This document shows, one piece after another, positions 1 through 8,101 of a DNA stretch of 64,000 nucleotides. The translations under genes and the position numbers were made by a program. Position 1 is the stretch's first letter; every line of letters begins with the position of its first letter. Source of the DNA: Parasedimentitalea marina (GTDB lineage Bacteria > Pseudomonadota > Alphaproteobacteria > Rhodobacterales > Rhodobacteraceae); assembly GCF_004006175.1 (NCBI RefSeq), contig NZ_CP033219.1:4353126-4417125 (forward strand), read 5' to 3'. The notes under the pieces were generated by a model. It ran no database searches. It was given only the letters and a program-made list of their open reading frames with translations, and was not told the origin of the DNA.

Positions 1-678
1 CAATTGGGAATGACATTTTTCATACCACCACTGTCAGATGTCTTTGTCACCCTGTTCGAAATCATCGGAACGCCGGCTTTTTTGAAAGCGCTGAGTGAAA
101 CCGCTCAGGCCTTTTGTGCCGGGGTTTTCTTCTCTGTTGCGATCGGCATTCCGGTGGGCATTTTGATGGGGCGCAGCCGGTTGCTGGATGAGTTGCTACT
201 ACCGTGGGTGAACATCTTTGTGAGTGCACCACTGACGGCGTTGGTTCCAGTGCTAATGGTTCTTTTCGGCTTCGGCATGAAATCTATTATCATCACGACC
301 ACACTGTTCGGTATCTGGATTATCATCTTGAATACCCGCGCTGGAGTGCGTCAGATCAACCGGTCTCTGGTGGAAATGGCCACCAGCTTTGGTGCGTCGC
401 CGATGGATGCCTTCTTGAAAGTTTATTTCTGGGCAGCGTTGCCGGAAATTCTGGGCGGTGTCCGGATCGGTGTCATCCGAGCCGTGAAGGGGGTTATCAT
501 CGGGCAACTTCTGATCTCAATCGTAGGATTTGGTGCATTGTTTGAACTCTACGCTTCAAACTTCCTGATGAGCCACTTCTGGGCGGTGTTGATAGTCCTG
601 TTTACACTGGCTTTTTCGATCTCAGAATTCTTGGGATACCTGGAAAAAAAGGTGGCTTACTATGCCGCCAGCCGCTGA
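1..678 (+). CDS. ABC transporter permease (5' end outside window)
   Basis: Membrane permease of an importer of the nitrate/sulfonate/taurine class (SsuC/TauC-like, BPD_transp_1 family). The frame is open to the left edge and the visible ~224 residues fall short of the usual 250-280, so the true start lies upstream. Several hydrophobic segments are visible, and the cytoplasmic EAA loop that docks the ATPase appears as EMATSFGASPMDAFLKVYF around residues 122-140. The ATPase and binding protein are presumably to the left. A 65-base gap separates it from the acyl-CoA ligase, so co-transcription is possible. The substrate cannot be told from the sequence. Confidence 0.88.
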   Translation, partial: QLGMTFFIPPLSDVFVTLFEIIGTPAFLKALSETAQAFCAGVFFSVAIGIPVGILMGRSRLLDELLLPWVNIFVSAPLTALVPVLMVLFGFGMKSIIITTTLFGIWIIILNTRAGVRQINRSLVEMATSFGASPMDAFLKVYFWAALPEILGGVRIGVIRAVKGVIIGQLLISIVGFGALFELYASNFLMSHFWAVLIVLFTLAFSISEFLGYLEKKVAYYAASR

Positions 679-743
679 GTATCGTTAATTTGATATCCTA
701 GCCCTGATCTAAAGACCAAACGGTAATAATACGAGGCTCAACT

Positions 744-2279
744 ATGTCTGCGACTTTGCAAACACTTCTTGCACTTCACGATACTGCGCTTCCGGCGATT
801 GGGGCTCCTGGCCAGGAATGGCTTTCTTACGGGGGCTTACGGGCCCTTGGCACTGAAGTTAGGGCACAGCTGCGGCGCGCTGGCGTTGGCGTTAACGACA
901 GGGTCGCCATTGTTCTTCCCAATGGGCCAGAAATGGCGACTGCATTTGTGACCATTGCCCAGGCGGCGGTCACGGCTCCGCTTAATCCGGCTTATCGATT
1001 AGAAGAATACGAATTCTATCTTTCTGACCTGAAGGCCAAAGCACTGGTTGTTGGGCAGGGCGACGACAACCCAGCGGTAGAGGCGGCACGCAAGATCGGA
1101 ATGACGATCCTGCGATTGCATGCTGACACGGCTGGACCTGCCGGGACATTCGAATTGACGGCAGAGGGCCCAACGGTTGAGACTGCGGGCGACGCGATGC
1201 CAGATGCCGATAGCACCGCACTGATCTTGCACACTTCTGGCACAACATCGCGGCCCAAGATCGTTCCATTGCTCCAGTCTAACCTGGTGGCATCTGCCCA
1301 GAATATTCGTGACTCTCTGGCCTTGTCCCAGACGGACCGTTGTATGAACGTGATGCCACTGTTTCACATCCACGGATTAGTTGCGGCTGTTTCGGCCTCA
1401 CTGGCGGCAGGTGGGTCCGTCTGGTGCGCGCCCGGGTTTGATGCCCTGAAGTTCTTTGGCTGGATGAAGCAGGCGACGCCCACATGGTATTCGGCCGTTC
1501 CAACCATGCATCAGGCGATCCTGACCCGCGCGGCCCGCAATGCGGATGTGATCGCCGAGACGCCGCTGCGGTTCCTGCGATCCTCGTCGGCGTCCCTGCC
1601 TGCCCAAGTGATGGTCGCCTTGGCCGAAACTTTTGATGCCCCGGTGATCGAGGCCTACGGGATGACAGAGGCGACCCATCAGATGACCAGCAACCCGCTT
1701 GTACGCGGAACACAGGTGCCGGGATCGGTTGGCATCGCTGCCGGCCCAATGGTGCAGATTGCCCACGAAGTTGAAAATGCTTTGCTGGATGGCACTGGCG
1801 AGGTGGTCATTTCTGGGGCCAACGTGACGCTTGGATATGAAAGCAATCCAGAGGCCAACGAGAAGAATTTCTTTGACGTGGATGGCACCCGGTGGTTCCG
1901 GACTGGCGACCAGGGCGCAATTGATGCCGGTGGCTTCCTGCATCTGACGGGGCGGTTGAAGGAAATTATCAACAGGGGCGGTGAGAAAATCAGCCCACTG
2001 GAAGTGGACGGTGTCTTGCTGGACCATCCGGCCATCGCGCAGGTTGTGACCTTTGCGATCCCGCACCCAAAATTGGGTGAGGAAGTTGCCGCCGCGGTTG
2101 TGTTGCGCGATGGTCAGGATGCCACAGATCAAGAGATCCGGACATTTGCGGCTACGCGAATTGCGGACTTTAAGGTCCCTCGCAAGGTCATCATTCTGGA
2201 CGAGATTCCAAAAGGCGCGACGGGTAAGATGCAACGGATCGGGCTTGCTGAAAAGCTGGGCCTGGCACCAGCTGAATAA
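744..2279 (+). CDS. AMP-forming acyl-CoA synthetase, oxalate-CoA ligase-like
   Basis: Activates a carboxylic acid to its CoA thioester through an acyl-adenylate (ANL superfamily). The 511 residues carry the phosphate-binding motif LILHTSGTTSRPK (about residues 160-172), YGMTEA, the GDQ segment with RLKEIINRGGEKISPLEVD, and the C-terminal PKGATGKMQR lysine. The TSGTTSRPK and IINRGGEKISP wording resembles the oxalyl-CoA synthetase (AAE3) branch, so a small acid such as oxalate is a reasonable guess. One oddity is Ile where the P-loop usually has Gly after the RPK lysine. It precedes the ketopantoate-reductase-like gene by 17 bases, so the two form an operon. The family is sure and the substrate is not. 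Confidence 0.88.
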   Translation: MSATLQTLLALHDTALPAIGAPGQEWLSYGGLRALGTEVRAQLRRAGVGVNDRVAIVLPNGPEMATAFVTIAQAAVTAPLNPAYRLEEYEFYLSDLKAKALVVGQGDDNPAVEAARKIGMTILRLHADTAGPAGTFELTAEGPTVETAGDAMPDADSTALILHTSGTTSRPKIVPLLQSNLVASAQNIRDSLALSQTDRCMNVMPLFHIHGLVAAVSASLAAGGSVWCAPGFDALKFFGWMKQATPTWYSAVPTMHQAILTRAARNADVIAETPLRFLRSSSASLPAQVMVALAETFDAPVIEAYGMTEATHQMTSNPLVRGTQVPGSVGIAAGPMVQIAHEVENALLDGTGEVVISGANVTLGYESNPEANEKNFFDVDGTRWFRTGDQGAIDAGGFLHLTGRLKEIINRGGEKISPLEVDGVLLDHPAIAQVVTFAIPHPKLGEEVAAAVVLRDGQDATDQEIRTFAATRIADFKVPRKVIILDEIPKGATGKMQRIGLAEKLGLAPAE

Positions 2280-2296
2280 TCCCAAAGGATAGTACC

Positions 2297-3277
2297 ATGA
2301 AGATTTGTATCTATGGCGCCGGCGCTATTGGTGGTTACATGGGGGCGAAACTGGCCCTGGCCGGTGTTGATGTCAGCCTGGTCGCACGCGGTCCACATTT
2401 GGCGGCGATGCGGGACAAAGGTTTGACGCTTCTGGAACACGGGGCCGATCCGGTCACTGTGCCTGTTACGGTCAGTGACGATCCAGCCAGCCTTGGTCAT
2501 CAAGACTTTGTAATCGTGACATTAAAAGCCCACTCCGTACCGGGTATTGTGCCAATGATGCAACCGCTTTTGGGGCCGAATAGCTCGGTGGTCAGTGGCG
2601 TTAACGGTGTTCCGTGGTGGTACTTCCATAAGATTGGTGGCCCATTGGAAGGCACGCGGTTGACCAGCGTCGATCCCGGAAATGCACAGTGGGACGGTAT
2701 CGGACCGGACAATGTACTGGGCTGCGTTGTTTACCCGGCCGCAGAAGTCAGTGAGCCGGGCACAATTCGCCATATCGAAGGCAATAGGTTCTCGCTGGGT
2801 GAACCTGATGGCTCTAAATCAGACCGGGCTGTCGCCCTGTCGAACATGTTAAAATCGGCGGGCCTGAAGGCGCCTGTGCGGCCAAAACTACGCGATGAGA
2901 TTTGGGTGAAATTGTGGGGCAATCTGTCATTCAATCCTATCTCGGTTCTTACCGATGCAACCCTGGAAGTATTGTGCACAGACCCCGGCAGTCGCGCGGT
3001 GGCGCGGGCTATGATGGTCGAAGCGCAGACAATTGCCGAGAAACTGGGTGTTAAATTTCCGATCGATGTGGACAGACGGCTGGACGGTGGGGCAGCAGTG
3101 GGCGCTCATCGTACCTCTATGTTGCAAGACCTTGATAGTGGTCGGCCGATGGAAATTGACGCTTTGGTTGGGTCTGTTAAGGAGCTCGGTCTTCGTACAA
3201 ATACGCCGACGCCGACTCTTGATAGCGTTCTGGCACTGGTTCAGCTCCGTGCTAGATCTGCAGGATTATACAGCTGA
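2297..3277 (+). CDS. Ketopantoate reductase family (ApbA/PanE) oxidoreductase
   Basis: NADPH-dependent 2-oxoacid reductase fold. The first 12 residues hold the Rossmann motif IYGAGAIGGYMG. The middle part has the PanE-like KLRDEIWVKLWGNLSFNP stretch with a candidate catalytic Lys and substrate-contacting Asn. The C-terminal helical domain ends near residue 326, slightly longer than E. coli PanE (303). It sits 17 bases after the acyl-CoA ligase, and a strong terminator follows. Its place in a catabolic operon suggests reduction of some other 2-oxo acid rather than pantothenate synthesis; this is inference. The panE name is therefore not applied. Confidence 0.85.
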   Translation: MKICIYGAGAIGGYMGAKLALAGVDVSLVARGPHLAAMRDKGLTLLEHGADPVTVPVTVSDDPASLGHQDFVIVTLKAHSVPGIVPMMQPLLGPNSSVVSGVNGVPWWYFHKIGGPLEGTRLTSVDPGNAQWDGIGPDNVLGCVVYPAAEVSEPGTIRHIEGNRFSLGEPDGSKSDRAVALSNMLKSAGLKAPVRPKLRDEIWVKLWGNLSFNPISVLTDATLEVLCTDPGSRAVARAMMVEAQTIAEKLGVKFPIDVDRRLDGGAAVGAHRTSMLQDLDSGRPMEIDALVGSVKELGLRTNTPTPTLDSVLALVQLRARSAGLYS

Positions 3278-3357
3278 TCTGTCATCTTTTGATTTGCGGC
3301 GTTCGTGAACGCGACTAAGAAAGCGCATGGGAACCCTACAAATCGTTTCACGATTGC

Positions 3358-3400
3358 AAAATGGCCTGTCCCGATCAAAATCAGGGCAGGCCATTTTTTT
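3358..3400 (+). terminator. Rho-independent terminator
   Basis: AAATGGCCTGtCCC and GGGCAGGCCATT form a stem of about 12 pairs with one bulged base, followed by seven T. It ends the acyl-CoA ligase / ketopantoate-reductase operon. Because the genes converge here, the A-rich left side may also serve the Gfo/Idh gene on the other strand. Confidence 0.85.
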
Positions 3401-3416
3401 ATTTCAAGCTAAAGCG

Positions 3417-4436
3417 TTAGATATCTTCCAGAAGGATAGTCCGGTTTTCTTCGGCAGACAGAGTGATCGCTTCTAGAACTTCGATGTTGTGAACCATTTC
3501 CTCGGGACTGAACGGATAAACCGTACGCCCCTGCGCTGCATCGACGAATGCCTCAAGATTCCGCGTCACTGCGTCATCCCAATCATAGGCTGTTTGCTGA
3601 ATCGGTGTCCCCGTTCGCGATCGTAAAAACTGTACCTTTCCACCTGGGGTATCCGGGTGAGTGTCATTGAGAACTTCGATCCATTCTTCGGTTCCGAAGA
3701 CATGCATCCGGATGAAATGGGGGGTATGCAATACAGCGCTAAGCGTTGCGGTGACGCCGCTTTCAAAGCCAAGCTGCGCGGTGACAACATCGCCAGTTTC
3801 CCAGCCCAAAGATCGACTGGCCGTCATGGCCTGAACCGTCTTGACCCTACCGAAAAACGAGATGAACAAATCGGTTAGGTGAATACCCATTGCTGTCATA
3901 CCCGCCGCTGGCGAGACGGCTTTTGATGTGCGCCAATCATCTTTGGGCGTGCCGATCAGCTTGTCGTGGCTAAAGGCGGCCTCGGCATGCATGATGGTCC
4001 CTAATTCGGCTTTGTCCAACGCACTTTTCAACGCCAAAAGCGCGGGTTCAAAGCGGCGTTCGTGACCGATCCCCAATTGCACTCCGGCTTTCTGGCAAGC
4101 AGCCATTGACCGGCGGGCACTGTCGGCGGTCAATCCAAGTGGCTTTTCGCAAAATACATGTTTGCCCGCATTGGCGCAGGCGATGACCTGTTCTTCGTGC
4201 AGTGGATTGGGGGTGGTCAGAATAGCGGCGTCGACGTCGTCGTGATTGATTGCCTCTTCCAAAGACGAGAATATCTGCAAACCCATTGCCTGAATATTCG
4301 GATGGTTTGCCTCGACGGGCTCGACCACTCCTGCGATATGAATGGTCTTATGGCTTTTCAGGCGGTTGGCAAAATGCTTACCCCACCAGCCGAATCCAAC
4401 AATGGCGACGGAGAATTTATTCGTTGCGGTGCTCAC
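3417..4436 (-). CDS. Gfo/Idh/MocA family NAD(P)-dependent oxidoreductase
   Basis: Dehydrogenase or reductase acting on a sugar, inositol or related polyol. The N-terminal Rossmann motif VAIVGFGWWGKHFANRL is followed near residue 95 by FCEKPLG, the family signature with the Lys-Pro pair, and then a GFO_IDH_MocA C-terminal domain. A longer reading frame starts at 4511, but the GTG at 4436 overlaps the flavin reductase stop as GTGA and leaves the Rossmann strand right at the N-terminus, so I choose 4436 (339 residues). The overlap implies translational coupling to the flavin reductase. The substrate is unknown. Confidence 0.85.
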   Translation of the reverse strand: MSTATNKFSVAIVGFGWWGKHFANRLKSHKTIHIAGVVEPVEANHPNIQAMGLQIFSSLEEAINHDDVDAAILTTPNPLHEEQVIACANAGKHVFCEKPLGLTADSARRSMAACQKAGVQLGIGHERRFEPALLALKSALDKAELGTIMHAEAAFSHDKLIGTPKDDWRTSKAVSPAAGMTAMGIHLTDLFISFFGRVKTVQAMTASRSLGWETGDVVTAQLGFESGVTATLSAVLHTPHFIRMHVFGTEEWIEVLNDTHPDTPGGKVQFLRSRTGTPIQQTAYDWDDAVTRNLEAFVDAAQGRTVYPFSPEEMVHNIEVLEAITLSAEENRTILLEDI

Positions 4437-4945
4437 AGGCTGGCTCCAATTTTCGAGAACTGGCCTTTGTGAAACAACAAGGGATTCTTGTCGTCCTTGC
4501 TGATGCGGCATACGCGGCCCAGATAAATCTCGTGATCTCCGCCGGCGAAGCGGTCGACAGTCTCACACTCTAAAACAGCCGAAGCCTGAGCTAATACCGG
4601 GATGCCATTCAGCCCCGTGCGCCAATCAACACCAGCGAATTTATCTTCGGATGGACGTGAGAAGTTCAGAGCCAGGTCTTTTGACTGGTCGCATAGAATG
4701 TTGATGGCAAAAGACGAGTGAGAGCGGAAAGCGGTCAGGCTGGGCGCCTTCAACGACAAGCTCCACAAGATAAGCGGTGGATCCAGCGATACTGACGAAA
4801 ATGAGTTAGCGGCGAGCCCGACGGGGGCGCCATTGTCGCCGATCGTTGTGATAATTGTTACCCCTGTTGCGAACTGGCCCAAGACATCGCGAAGGGCTAA
4901 AGGGTCGATGCTCTCGACGCTGAGATCTGTAGCAAGCGCGTTCAT
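4433..4945 (-). CDS. Flavin reductase, small component of a two-component monooxygenase
   Basis: NAD(P)H:FMN/FAD oxidoreductase of the HpaC/flavin_reduct family, 170 residues, the usual size. The family core is visible: FATGVTIITT near residue 27, then GLAANSFSSVSLDPPLILWS around residues 53-72, where flavin binds. Such proteins deliver reduced flavin to a separate oxygenase. The divergent gene starting at 5181 is a luciferase-like flavin monooxygenase and is the obvious partner. Its stop overlaps the GTG start of the Gfo/Idh gene. Flavin specificity cannot be read from the sequence. Confidence 0.88.
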   Translation of the reverse strand: MNALATDLSVESIDPLALRDVLGQFATGVTIITTIGDNGAPVGLAANSFSSVSLDPPLILWSLSLKAPSLTAFRSHSSFAINILCDQSKDLALNFSRPSEDKFAGVDWRTGLNGIPVLAQASAVLECETVDRFAGGDHEIYLGRVCRISKDDKNPLLFHKGQFSKIGASL

Positions 4946-5052
4946 TTTTCTATCCTACTGATACGTTTCAACCACAAACATTCATGAGAAATGTCATTTT
5001 AACAACTTATGAGATCTTATATCTGCTCTCAGTTTTTTTGATGCCGTGATTT

Positions 5053-5065
5053 TTCCGTGACGGAA
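5053..5065. promoter_or_regulatory. Candidate operator TTCCGTGACGGAA
   Basis: Perfect inverted repeat with 6-base arms (TTCCGT, ACGGAA) around one base, in the 235-base divergent control region between the flavin reductase and the luciferase-like monooxygenase. It is placed to control both directions. No regulator gene lies directly alongside; the nearest is the LysR gene at 9075, and this is not the typical T-N11-A form. Confidence 0.4.
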
Positions 5066-5180
5066 GAGTGCTACCAAGGCTATCTGAATATCTGATAACA
5101 TACATTAGAAACCATCATTATCTCTGCAGGCTGTCGTCTGACATATTTGAAGAAACTCGAGGTCATGTCCGGAGACGCAG

Positions 5181-6278
5181 ATGCAGTTATCATTTTTCAC
5201 AATGCCCATTCACCCGCTGAACAAGCCTGTATGGCAAAGTATTCAGGAGGACCGTGAAGCATTTATCCTGGCCGATGAGCTTGGCTTTGTGGAAGGATAT
5301 TGCGGTGAGCACACCACGGATCAGGCCGAAATCATCACCTCGACCGTCGCCTTTCTTGCCAGCCTGGCCTATGAAACCAAGAATATCCGGTTGGGCACTG
5401 GCACAGTAAATCTGCCCAATTCGCATCCCGCACGGGTCGCTGCTGAGGTGGCGATGCTGGATCATATGCTGAAGGGCCGTTTTAATTTTGGTATTTCGCC
5501 CGGCGGGTTGATGTCGGACGCCGAAGTGTTTGGTAACCTTGATAAAGATCGCAACGCTATGTTTATCGAGTGCATCAACATGGTGCTGCAGATCTGGGAA
5601 GGCAAAGCACCTTACAACTTGCAGGGCGACTATTATTCGGTGACCACCGAGAAAACCATGATGCCGGAAATCGGACAGGGCGAATTTATTAAACCCTACC
5701 AGGATCCGCATCCGCCGATTGTCGGCACTGTTGTAGCCCCGTACTCTAAGGGTGTTACCGCCATGGCAGCACGTGGATGGGAGCCGATTTCTGCAAACTT
5801 CTTACTGCCCAAATGGGTCGCTACCCATTGGCCAAACTATGCCGAGGGCTGTGCCCAGGGCGGGCGGGAAGCCAAATTTGAAAATTGGAGCGTGGCCAAG
5901 AACCTCTGTGTCGCAGACGACATGGCAACGGCTAAACGCTATGCCCGCGATCCTAACAGCCCCTATGTTCTGTATTTCAAACAACTGCTGACCAAGCTGC
6001 GCTCGGGCGGACGATTGAATCTGTTCAAAGAAGATCAGAACATGAATGACGAGGATGTGACGCTAGATTACGTGCTGGATCGTCTGGTCATTTACGGTGA
6101 TCCGTCAAGTGTGGCCGATCAGGTTCTGGCCTTCCAAGAGCAGACCGGCCCCTTTGGTAAGTTGGTCTATGCGGGTCAGGATTGGCTGGACTATAATCTG
6201 GGCCGCCGTTCGATGATCTTAATGGCAGAGCAGGTTCTGCCCAAAATCAACACAGCAATTGGGGCGGGTGAACAATGA
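5181..6278 (+). CDS. LLM-class flavin-dependent monooxygenase
   Basis: Bacterial luciferase-like TIM-barrel oxygenase that uses reduced flavin from a partner reductase. At 365 residues it fits the family. Visible hallmarks are the early LSFFTMPIHP strand, EHTTD near residue 45, the IRLGTGTVNLP segment with the following RVAAEVAMLDHML, and GRFNFGISPGG around residue 100. The divergent flavin reductase at 4433-4945 probably supplies FMNH2. The stop overlaps the next start (ATGA), coupling it to the enol-lactonase-like hydrolase. A monooxygenase followed by a lactone hydrolase suggests oxygenation of a cyclic or keto substrate followed by ring opening; that is inference. Confidence 0.87.
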   Translation: MQLSFFTMPIHPLNKPVWQSIQEDREAFILADELGFVEGYCGEHTTDQAEIITSTVAFLASLAYETKNIRLGTGTVNLPNSHPARVAAEVAMLDHMLKGRFNFGISPGGLMSDAEVFGNLDKDRNAMFIECINMVLQIWEGKAPYNLQGDYYSVTTEKTMMPEIGQGEFIKPYQDPHPPIVGTVVAPYSKGVTAMAARGWEPISANFLLPKWVATHWPNYAEGCAQGGREAKFENWSVAKNLCVADDMATAKRYARDPNSPYVLYFKQLLTKLRSGGRLNLFKEDQNMNDEDVTLDYVLDRLVIYGDPSSVADQVLAFQEQTGPFGKLVYAGQDWLDYNLGRRSMILMAEQVLPKINTAIGAGEQ

Positions 6279-7090
6279 GCAACCTGGTAACAGGACAGGT
6301 GACCACCGCAGGCGGGGTCCGTATCTCATATCAAATCGACGGAGCGGAAGACGCGCCTTGGATCGTGCTTTCTAATTCCTTGGCAACGGATCGGCGGGTG
6401 TGGGACCCACAGATGGAGGCGCTGACCAAGTCGCGGTGTGTTTTGCGATATGATGCCCGTGGCCATGGTCAAAGTGGTCCGGGTACACCGCCCTATAATC
6501 TGGGCTTGCTTGCAGATGATGTTGTTGCGTTGATGGACCATCTTGGTATCGAAACGGCTGAATTCATGGGCATTTCACTTGGTGGTATGACTGGCCTGGC
6601 CTTGGCAATTGCACATCCGAAACGGGTCAGTAAGCTGATTTGCTGCGATGCTCGAGCCGATTCTCCGGATGCCTATAAAGCTATCTGGGACGGGAATATC
6701 GCACGCTTGCATGAAAACGGCATCAGTGTCCTATGTGAGCCCACAATGGAGCGTTGGTTTACTGCTGGATTTCTTGCAGATACGGCGAATTCAGAAACCC
6801 TGACCACTGTTCGCTCGATGATCAATACAACTGCTGCCGCAGGGTATGAGGGCGCGGCGCGCGCGCTGCAGAACCTTGATTTATTGCCCAATCTGCCAAA
6901 AATATCCTGTGCCGTTTTATATGCAACTGGTGAGTTTGACATGGCGGCACCTGTGCCGGTTATGCAGGCAATGTGTGACGCGACTCCGCAGGCTGAGTTC
7001 GTTGTGATCGAAGGGGCAGCTCATTTGTCGAACCTGGAACAGCCAGACAGTTTCACCAAAGCCGTTACGGCGTTTTTGGGTTTGAAGTAA
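6275..7090 (+). CDS. Alpha/beta hydrolase, 3-oxoadipate enol-lactonase-like
   Basis: Serine hydrolase of the PcaD-like group, 271 residues. The nucleophile elbow GISLGG is near residue 100 with Ser as nucleophile. The oxyanion segment LSNSLATDRRVWDPQ and YDARGHGQS precede it, an acid GEFD lies near residue 220, and the catalytic His is in GAAHLSNLEQP near the end. Its start overlaps the monooxygenase stop, so it likely acts on that enzyme's product, perhaps as a lactonase or C-C hydrolase. Without other ortho-cleavage genes nearby, a true pcaD role is not supported. Confidence 0.83.
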   Translation: MSNLVTGQVTTAGGVRISYQIDGAEDAPWIVLSNSLATDRRVWDPQMEALTKSRCVLRYDARGHGQSGPGTPPYNLGLLADDVVALMDHLGIETAEFMGISLGGMTGLALAIAHPKRVSKLICCDARADSPDAYKAIWDGNIARLHENGISVLCEPTMERWFTAGFLADTANSETLTTVRSMINTTAAAGYEGAARALQNLDLLPNLPKISCAVLYATGEFDMAAPVPVMQAMCDATPQAEFVVIEGAAHLSNLEQPDSFTKAVTAFLGLK

Positions 7091-7092
7091 AA

Positions 7093-7128
7093 CTTAGTGG
7101 CGGGGAGTACAGGCCACTCGCCACTAAG
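7093..7128 (+). terminator. Hairpin after the hydrolase gene
   Basis: CTTAGTGGC and GCCACTAAG form a perfect 9-base stem just after the hydrolase stop, with a second short GAGT/ACTC pairing inside the loop. No T-run follows, so it may be a transcript-end stabiliser or a factor-dependent stop rather than an intrinsic terminator. The gap from 7129 to 7303 shows nothing else clear and may hold a promoter for the BKACE gene. Confidence 0.4.
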
Positions 7129-7303
7129 GTCCAGCAAGGTTCACAGAATAATCCGAATGGCGAGCTGGCCAGTCCAATGGTCAGCCCGTGCCTTAGGACG
7201 TAGACTGTCTATGGGCAGGCTGAGAACGATGAAAATAGCACCGTCGCAAAATTATTCCACCCAATGAGTAATCGCGACATTGCCCAACGTCATGGAGAGA
7301 GTG

Positions 7304-8101
7304 ATGCCTATAGATGCTCTACCTCAAATAATGGTAGCGCCAAATGGCGCGCGACGCACAACCCGGGATCATCCTTCAGTGCCGATGCAATTGGACGATA
7401 CCATCGCCACCGCACTTGCGTGCAAAGCGGCGGGCGCCGGCGGGTTGCATGCTCATGTGCGTGACACTGATGGGGGGCATATTCTGGATGCAGGTCTGTA
7501 TTTGGAATTGCTGGCTGAGATGAAACACCGCGCGCCCGATTTTACCGTGCAAATAACGACCGAGGCCGTGGGCCAATACACCCCGAAAGAACAACGGGCG
7601 CTGGTTACGGCGGTCATGCCAGACTTTGTTTCAATCGCCCTGCGCGAAATGGTAGCAGGCGAAGACGACAAGGATCTGTGCAAGTTCTATCACTGGGCCT
7701 ATGTGTCAGGGATCGGCGTGCAGCATATTCTTTACACCCCTGAGGAAGTCTTGAAACTGGCTTCATTTGTTGAAAAAGGGGTGATTCCAGCGCAAGATTT
7801 GGAAGTACTGTTTGTTCTGGGCAGGTATTCGACCAACCAGCAAAGCAGTGTTTCGGATATGTCGCCATTTGTCGCCAATGCAACGCAAGTTCTTAAAGAT
7901 GCTGATTGGGCGTTATGTGCCTTTGGTCAACAAGAAACCTCTTGTCTGGCCGAGGCGGTGCGCCAAGGCGGCAAAGCGCGGATTGGTTTTGAAAACAATC
8001 TGCACAACAGCGACGGGTCAATTGCGGTGGACAATGCGGAACGTGTTCACGAACTGGTTGCCGAACTAAAGCGTGAAAAATTGGCGGACATGCCAAATTG
8101 A
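7304..8101 (+). CDS. BKACE family beta-keto acid cleavage enzyme (DUF849)
   Basis: Zn-dependent enzyme that condenses a beta-keto acid with acetyl-CoA and splits it into acetoacetate and a new acyl-CoA, as in 3-keto-5-aminohexanoate cleavage. The metal motif GLHAHVRD appears near residue 46, and the C-terminal GFENNLH segment holds the expected Glu. Start codons at 7280 and 7292 are possible, but GGAGAG lies 6 bases before the ATG at 7304, giving 265 residues. Its neighbours are a monooxygenase, a lactonase-like hydrolase and a carrier, so it could be the step that brings the degraded chain into CoA metabolism. The true keto acid is unknown. Confidence 0.87.
   Translation: MPIDALPQIMVAPNGARRTTRDHPSVPMQLDDTIATALACKAAGAGGLHAHVRDTDGGHILDAGLYLELLAEMKHRAPDFTVQITTEAVGQYTPKEQRALVTAVMPDFVSIALREMVAGEDDKDLCKFYHWAYVSGIGVQHILYTPEEVLKLASFVEKGVIPAQDLEVLFVLGRYSTNQQSSVSDMSPFVANATQVLKDADWALCAFGQQETSCLAEAVRQGGKARIGFENNLHNSDGSIAVDNAERVHELVAELKREKLADMPN

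Noticed and set aside
5166..5173. ATGTCCGGAGA before the luciferase-like gene as a further GTCCGGAC-type operator
   Set aside because: Half-site only, 14 kb away from the GntR locus and not palindromic.
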